This document shows positions 60,470 through 64,000 of a stretch of DNA of 64,000 nt, piece by piece. Source of the stretch: JACVRW01 sp963728155 (GTDB taxonomy: Bacteria > Actinomycetota > Thermoleophilia > Solirubrobacterales > Thermoleophilaceae); assembly GCA_963728155.1 (NCBI GenBank), contig CAVSJF010000007.1:620001-684000 (forward strand). The letters are read 5' to 3'. Made by a program: the position numbers and the translations under genes. Within the stretch, counting starts at the first letter, position 1. Each line of letters begins with the position of its first letter. The notes below the pieces were generated by a model that ran no database searches, was not told where the DNA came from, and worked only from the letters and a program-made list of their open reading frames with translations.

Positions 60470-61397
60470 CGATTCGCTCTTCACCCGGCACCCGGGCAAC
60501 CCGCTGCTCTCGCCCGAGCGCTGGCCCTATCCGATCAACGCCGTGATGAACGCGGGCGCCACCCGGTTCGAGGACCAGACCGTGTTGGTCTGCCGCGCCG
60601 AGGACCGCCGCGGGTTCTCACACCTCACCTGCGCCTGGTCGCGCGACGGCGCGTCGAACTGGATCGTCGACGAGCAGCCCGCGCTGGCCTACGACGGCAG
60701 CCATCCCGAGGAGGAGTGGGGCCTGGAGGACCCGCGCGTCACGCGCGTGGACGAGCTCGACGCCTGGGTCATCACCTACACCGCGTTCGGCCCCGGCGGC
60801 CCGGGGATCTCGTTGGCCAAGACCTCCGACTTCCGCAGCTTCGAGCGCCTCGGGCTGGCGATGACGCCCGAGGACAAGAACGGAGTACTGCTGCCGCGGC
60901 GCGTCGACGGGCAGTGGGTGCTCTTTCACCGCCCCACCTCGCGGCAGACCGCCGACGTGTGGATCTCGCGCTCGCTCGACCTCAAGAGCTGGAGCACTCC
61001 GGAGCTGGTGATGTCTCGCCGGCCCGGGGGCTGGTGGGATTCCGCACGCATCGGCATGGGGGCGCCTCCGTTGGAGACCGACAACGGTTGGCTGGTCGTT
61101 TACCACGGCGTGCGCGAGACGGTGGCCGGCGGCCTCTACCGCGCAGGCCTGGCGCTGCTTGACCTCGAGCGCCCCTCCAAGGTGCTGCACCGCTCCGAGG
61201 AGTGGGTGCTCGGCCCGCAGGCCGAGTTCGAGGTGACCGGCGACGTGCCCAACGTGGTCTTTCCCTGCGGGCTCGTGCGCGACGACGAGACCGACACGCT
61301 GTCGCTTTACTACGGCGCGGCGGACACTCGCATCGGGCTGGCCACCGCGAACTGCACCGAGGTCCTCGAATACCTGCTGGACTGCCCCGCGGGTTAG
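60459..61397 (+). CDS. GH130 family glycoside phosphorylase/hydrolase
   Basis: 312 residues, five-bladed beta-propeller. HPGNPLLSPERWP and VMNAGATRFEDQTVLVCRAEDRRG open it. EEWGLEDPRVTRVD holds the catalytic Asp of the ED-P-R motif. HRPTSRQTADVWIS, GMGAPPLETDNGWLVVYHGV and FPCGLVRDDETDTLSLYYGAADTRIGLA are the other family blocks. Members phosphorolyse or hydrolyse beta-mannosides. GTG at 60459 within the GT4 gene; its end overlaps the convergent prenyltransferase by 4 bases. With two GT4 genes it suggests a mannoside storage or capsule glycan. Confidence 0.9.
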   Translation: MATSDSLFTRHPGNPLLSPERWPYPINAVMNAGATRFEDQTVLVCRAEDRRGFSHLTCAWSRDGASNWIVDEQPALAYDGSHPEEEWGLEDPRVTRVDELDAWVITYTAFGPGGPGISLAKTSDFRSFERLGLAMTPEDKNGVLLPRRVDGQWVLFHRPTSRQTADVWISRSLDLKSWSTPELVMSRRPGGWWDSARIGMGAPPLETDNGWLVVYHGVRETVAGGLYRAGLALLDLERPSKVLHRSEEWVLGPQAEFEVTGDVPNVVFPCGLVRDDETDTLSLYYGAADTRIGLATANCTEVLEYLLDCPAG

Positions 61398-62317
61398 TTG
61401 ACGAGGACGGCCGCCGGCACCAGCAGGTACTCGGCGAAGAACAGCGCCCACACCCTCAGGTAGAAGCGGGTGAAGCGGGCCGGGTCGTCGAGGTCGACGC
61501 CGCGGGCGAGGCCGAGGAGCACGGCGAGCAAGGCCAGGTGACCGGTGGCCAGCACCCAGCCCGAGGCGTCGTCTACCAGCAGCGGCCCGGCGAGGGCCAT
61601 GCCCAGGTAGCCCACCACCAGGGCGGCCATGCCCATCCGAAACGCCGCGCGGGCGCCCAGCCTCACCGTGAAGGTGCCGATACGGAAGCGCCGGTCGCCC
61701 TCGGCGTCGGGCACGTCCTTCAGCACGGCGATCGCGAATGAGAACGGCAGCACGAACAGGGTCAGCGCGACGATCGCGTCGGGGATCGGGCTCAGTCCGG
61801 GGCGCCCGCCCAGCGACGCGGCGAAGTGCAGGTAGACGCCCAGGTTGACCACGAAGGCGCGCACCAGTGAGATGCTCGCGGCGGCGAGCGCCGGGAAGCG
61901 CTTGAGGCGCAGCGGAGGGGCCGAATAAGCCGTGCCGACGACCAGCGCGCTGCCCACCGCCACCACCTCCACCCACCCCTGGCTCACCGCCATCGCGGCG
62001 GCCAGGAGGCCACACGCAGCAACGATGGCCCATGCGCCGCGCAGGCTCAGCCGGCCCGCCGCAATGGGTAGCCACGGCTTGTTGATGCGGTCGATCTCCA
62101 CGTCCTCGCACTGATTGAGGCCGACGATGTAGATGTTCACCGCCGCTCCCGCCAGCAACGTCAGCGCGAGGTCCCCGAGGCCGTCCCCCACCGCCACGCC
62201 GGGCAGCACCGAGGCCGCGATCACGTAGATCCCCAGGATGCTGAAGGCGGTGACGATCAGCGTGTGGGGGCGAGAGAACCTCCACAGGGTGGAGAGCGCG
62301 GACAGCGGAGAGATCAG
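61394..62317 (-). CDS. UbiA-family prenyltransferase, homogentisate phytyltransferase-like (VTE2 type)
   Basis: 307 residues, eight to nine transmembrane helices. LWRFSRPHTLIVTAFSILG opens like plant and cyanobacterial homogentisate phytyltransferase. The first Asp motif is NQCEDVEIDRINKPWLPIAAG, corresponding in the plant enzyme to NQ-x-x-DVEID-x-x-NKP-x-LP-x-A-x-G. SAPPLRLKRFPALAA, VRAFVVNLGVYLHF, the second Asp motif LKDVPDAEGDRRFRIGTFTV and the end FFAEYLLVPA all follow the same family rather than UbiA or MenA. It would prenylate homogentisate. No ATG/GTG/TTG fits: I place the start at a CTG (62317) overlapping the methyltransferase stop as CTGA. Coupled to a VTE3-like gene. Confidence 0.85.
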   Translation of the reverse strand: MISPLSALSTLWRFSRPHTLIVTAFSILGIYVIAASVLPGVAVGDGLGDLALTLLAGAAVNIYIVGLNQCEDVEIDRINKPWLPIAAGRLSLRGAWAIVAACGLLAAAMAVSQGWVEVVAVGSALVVGTAYSAPPLRLKRFPALAAASISLVRAFVVNLGVYLHFAASLGGRPGLSPIPDAIVALTLFVLPFSFAIAVLKDVPDAEGDRRFRIGTFTVRLGARAAFRMGMAALVVGYLGMALAGPLLVDDASGWVLATGHLALLAVLLGLARGVDLDDPARFTRFYLRVWALFFAEYLLVPAAVLVN

Positions 62318-63117
62318 CTCGAGCGGGCGCGCCGGGCGCGCAGGTTCAGGAACAGGCCCACGGGTATGAACACCGCTCCGGCCAGCGCGCCGGCGCCGAA
62401 GCGAAGCAGGCGCGTGACGCTCCAGGGCTCGTCGACTCGCTCGGCCGGCGCGGCAGCCGAGGGCGGCGGGCCGGCCTCGGTCGCCCGCCCGGCGATCGCG
62501 AGGGCGTAGGCGGGCTGGGCCGATTCGCCCGTCCACGGGGCGCCGAGACGCAAGGTCGTGATCTCGTCGAACCCGGCGGCGGCGAACCACTCGCGGTACT
62601 GCGACTCGGTGGGGAACAGCATCCATGCGTCGGCCACCAGCCGCGCGAGCCGGCCGGGTGGAGACAGCGGGCCCACCACGAGCGCCGTCCCACCGGGTTC
62701 CACGACGCGGTGGGCCTCCGCGATCGCGCGGCCCGGGTCGGGCCAGTACTCGATGCTGCCGCACGACACGTAGCGGTCGAAGCTGTTGTCGGGGAAGGGC
62801 AGCTGCTCGGCGTCGCCCAGGAGCTTCGAGCAGGCGGCGAGCTCCGGCTTCTTGGCCGCTCGCCCGAGCTGATCGGGGCTCTGATCGAGCATGGTCACCG
62901 CGTCGGCGTCGACCCGCTCGACCACCCCGGCGGTGGAGAAGCCGGTGCCCGCTCCCACGTCGAGCGTGCGCAGCCGGCGGTCGTCGAGCCGGGCCAGGGT
63001 CAGGGCCTCCGTGCGTAGCGGGGGAGTCCAGAACAGGGGGTTGACCCAGCGGTCGTAGAGCGGGGAGACGAAGCGGTAGAACCAGAGCGCCTCCTTCTTG
63101 TGCTGTATCAACCGCAA
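62314..63117 (-). CDS. MPBQ/MSBQ methyltransferase, plant VTE3-like, with C-terminal membrane anchor
   Basis: 267 residues from a TTG at 63117 with AGGAAGG upstream. RLIQHKKEALWFYRFVSPLYD at the start, TLDVGAGTGFSTAGVVERVDA (SAM motif I), VTMLDQSPDQLGRA, GDAEQLPFPDNSFDRYVSCG, SIEYWPDPGRAIAEAHRVV and DAWMLFPTESQYREWFAAAGF follow the plant chloroplast enzyme VTE3 (2-methyl-6-phytyl-benzoquinol methyltransferase) block by block from memory. Even the C-terminal hydrophobic anchor is kept (EPWSVTRLLRFGAGALAGAVF, split here only by function). Cyanobacteria use an unrelated methyltransferase for this step. Next to a VTE2-like and a VTE1-like gene. Confidence 0.85.
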   Translation of the reverse strand: MRLIQHKKEALWFYRFVSPLYDRWVNPLFWTPPLRTEALTLARLDDRRLRTLDVGAGTGFSTAGVVERVDADAVTMLDQSPDQLGRAAKKPELAACSKLLGDAEQLPFPDNSFDRYVSCGSIEYWPDPGRAIAEAHRVVEPGGTALVVGPLSPPGRLARLVADAWMLFPTESQYREWFAAAGFDEITTLRLGAPWTGESAQPAYALAIAGRATEAGPPPSAAAPAERVDEPWSVTRLLRFGAGALAGAVFIPVGLFLNLRARRARSS

Positions 63118-63156
63118 CGTGTGGCCTTCCTGGTTCGGGTACGCGTAGGAAATGAG

Positions 63157-63733
63157 ATGGCTCTTCCGCGCCTAGACGACTGGCTGCCGGATCCGGTCGT
63201 GCAAACGCACCACCGGCGCACGGGCCGAGTCGGCGCCGAGGATCTGTGGAACGCAGCCCTCAAGGTACGCCTCTCGGACACGCGGGCGCTCGGTCGCCTG
63301 ATCCGCTGGCGGATTCCCGGCACAGAGGGCGAGCGGACGTTCGGCGAGCTCTTTCGCTCCTATCCGTTCACCGTGCTCGACGAAGGTCCCCACCTGCTGG
63401 TGTCGGGCCTGTGCGGGCGCATCTGGACCCTCACAGCGCGACTACCCCGCGCTGGCCGGCCGTGATGCGTTCGCCGACTGGGACGAGAGCGGGACCGTCC
63501 GGGTGCTGTTCGGCCACTGGGTGGAGGCCAAGGGCGACGACAGCGCCGAGCTCGTGTCCGAGGCACGGGTGGAGCCGGTCGACGGCGGGGCCGGGCGGCG
63601 GCTGCGGGCGCTGTGGACGGCGATCGGACCCTTCGAGCGCCTGGTCGGGTCGGAGGCGCTCACGGCGGCGGTGCGTCAGGCCGAAGCGGCTCCCCGAACT
63701 CGAGGCCGGCAAGGGGCGAGCTCGCGTCGATGA
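63157..63733 (+). CDS. Uncharacterised protein, one frameshift
   Basis: The ATG at 63157 starts MALPRLDDWLPDPVVQTHHR; blocks GAEDLWNAALKVRLSDTRALG, RWRIPGTEGERTFGELFRS and YPFTVLDEGPHLLVSGLCGR follow. A surplus base at about 63436 breaks IWTLT from RDYPALAGRDAFADWDESGT, after which VRVLFGHWVEAKGDDSAELVSE and LRALWTAIGPFERLVGSEAL continue to the stop at 63733. Repaired length is about 192 residues. The fold looks like an SRPBCC/START-type helix-grip protein, and I recall similar uncharacterised proteins from soil actinobacteria. No catalytic residues can be named. Divergent from the VTE3-like gene by 39 bases, and its 3' end overlaps the convergent cyclase-like gene by 74 bases. Confidence 0.65.
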
Positions 63734-64000
63734 GCACGCGCCGGCCCTGGCGCAGGCGGAGATGGATACGCCCGGCGAGCAGCTGCCGCGAGCGCATCTC
63801 CACCCGCGGCGTGCCGAGCACGGGCACGGGCAGGAGGTGGGGCGCGGCGCCGCCCGCCTCGCCCTCGAGCTCGAGCCGGTAGCGCGGCGAGCTCGTCCGC
63901 AGCCGCCACTCCCCGCCGCCCACCTTCACGCGCGTGCGGGCGAGCGGAGGCCGAAAGCTCATCACACGCGGACCGAGGCGCACCACCACGGCGGTGGGGG
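63660..64000 (-). CDS. Tocopherol cyclase-like (VTE1 type) C-terminal fragment
   Basis: Only the last ~113 residues lie in the window; the frame stays open to the edge. The sequence GGGEWRLRTSSPRYRLELEG, then PHLLPVP, then LLAGRIHLRLRQGRRVLIDA and SSPLAGLEFGEPL fits the C-terminal part of tocopherol cyclase (plant VTE1), where the order YWYMTAENENHVVELEA, LRAP, YGELKLQIWE and GKVILETKSSMAAVEIG is kept. The tail after LEFG is shorter than in plants. Alone this match would be weak; beside VTE2- and VTE3-like genes on the same strand it is persuasive. It would close the chromanol ring of a tocopherol. Nothing upstream of base 64000 can be seen. Confidence 0.6.
   Translation of the reverse strand, partial: PTAVVVRLGPRVMSFRPPLARTRVKVGGGEWRLRTSSPRYRLELEGEAGGAAPHLLPVPVLGTPRVEMRSRQLLAGRIHLRLRQGRRVLIDASSPLAGLEFGEPLRPDAPPP

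Noticed and set aside
1..64000. CRISPR arrays, tRNA/rRNA genes, insertion sequences, integrases or phage genes
   Set aside because: No spaced direct repeats, RNA-gene signatures, transposase or integrase motifs or terminal inverted repeats were found on reading the window, so island mobility cannot be supported.

Overview
The window is GC-rich DNA with dense, overlapping genes, frequent GTG and TTG starts and many 4-base ATGA/GTGA stop-start overlaps. The gene content (IclR and MarR regulators, a Ddn-type F420-dependent nitroreductase, a winged-helix AlkZ-like protein, CHRD and DUF2945/DUF3140 proteins, a Gram-positive-type SOS box) fits an actinobacterium. I suspect a Thermoleophilia/Solirubrobacterales-like lineage, but this is inferred from gene content only. 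I see no rRNA, tRNA, CRISPR, transposase or integrase, and no gene-free stretch above 300 bases.

Layout. (1) 1-6.3 kb, minus strand: FUSC transporter (two frameshifts), PEP carboxylase, PHA synthase and acyl-CoA dehydrogenase (cut by the window edge), a central-carbon/storage run. (2) 6.3-10.4 kb: a cation antiporter, a DUF2945/DUF3140 pair, a MarR regulator divergent from a cupin gene with two clear palindromic operators, and a 2-hydroxyacid dehydrogenase. (3) 10.4-16.4 kb: a sulfur module. A 1-Cys peroxiredoxin, an 841-residue persulfide dioxygenase/rhodanese/sulfite oxidase fusion and a MOSC protein run leftward. A selenium-binding-protein-type methanethiol oxidase and a metal-transporter-like membrane protein run rightward. 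Together they could take methanethiol sulfur towards sulfate and remove the H2O2 formed. (4) 16.5-20.5 kb: secreted GH3 beta-glucosidase (frameshifted), bicupin, ROK kinase. (5) 20.5-36.8 kb: a carbohydrate/polyol catabolic cluster with a 2-oxoacid dehydrogenase E1 pair, IclR regulator, Gfo/Idh oxidoreductase, PotDBCA-type ABC importer, three SDRs, a sugar isomerase-like TIM barrel, an EamA transporter, a DhnA-type aldolase, a Zn-alcohol dehydrogenase and an FGGY kinase.

(6) 37.3-53.8 kb: an island resembling a bacterial conflict (immunity/cell-suicide) locus. It holds a calcineurin-like phosphoesterase, a trypsin-EndA nuclease fusion, a second trypsin-like protease, two Vps62-like proteins, a leishmanolysin-like protease, an M19 dipeptidase, an alpha/beta hydrolase, a nucleotide-hydrolase-like/TPR protein, a TIR-TM-WD40 protein, a TPR-trypsin protein with several frameshifts, a SLATT-type 2TM protein and a TIR-TM protein. 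(7) 53.8-61.4 kb: dinB with an SOS box touching its start codon, CHRD, AlkZ-like, Ddn, two GT4 glycosyltransferases and a GH130 enzyme. (8) 61.4-64 kb, minus strand: three genes resembling the plant vitamin E enzymes VTE2, VTE3 and VTE1 (the last cut by the window end). This is the most surprising content of the window.

At least twelve single-base frameshifts interrupt seven otherwise well-conserved genes. They look more like residual sequencing or assembly indels than biological decay, although five of them fall within about 450 bases of one gene.
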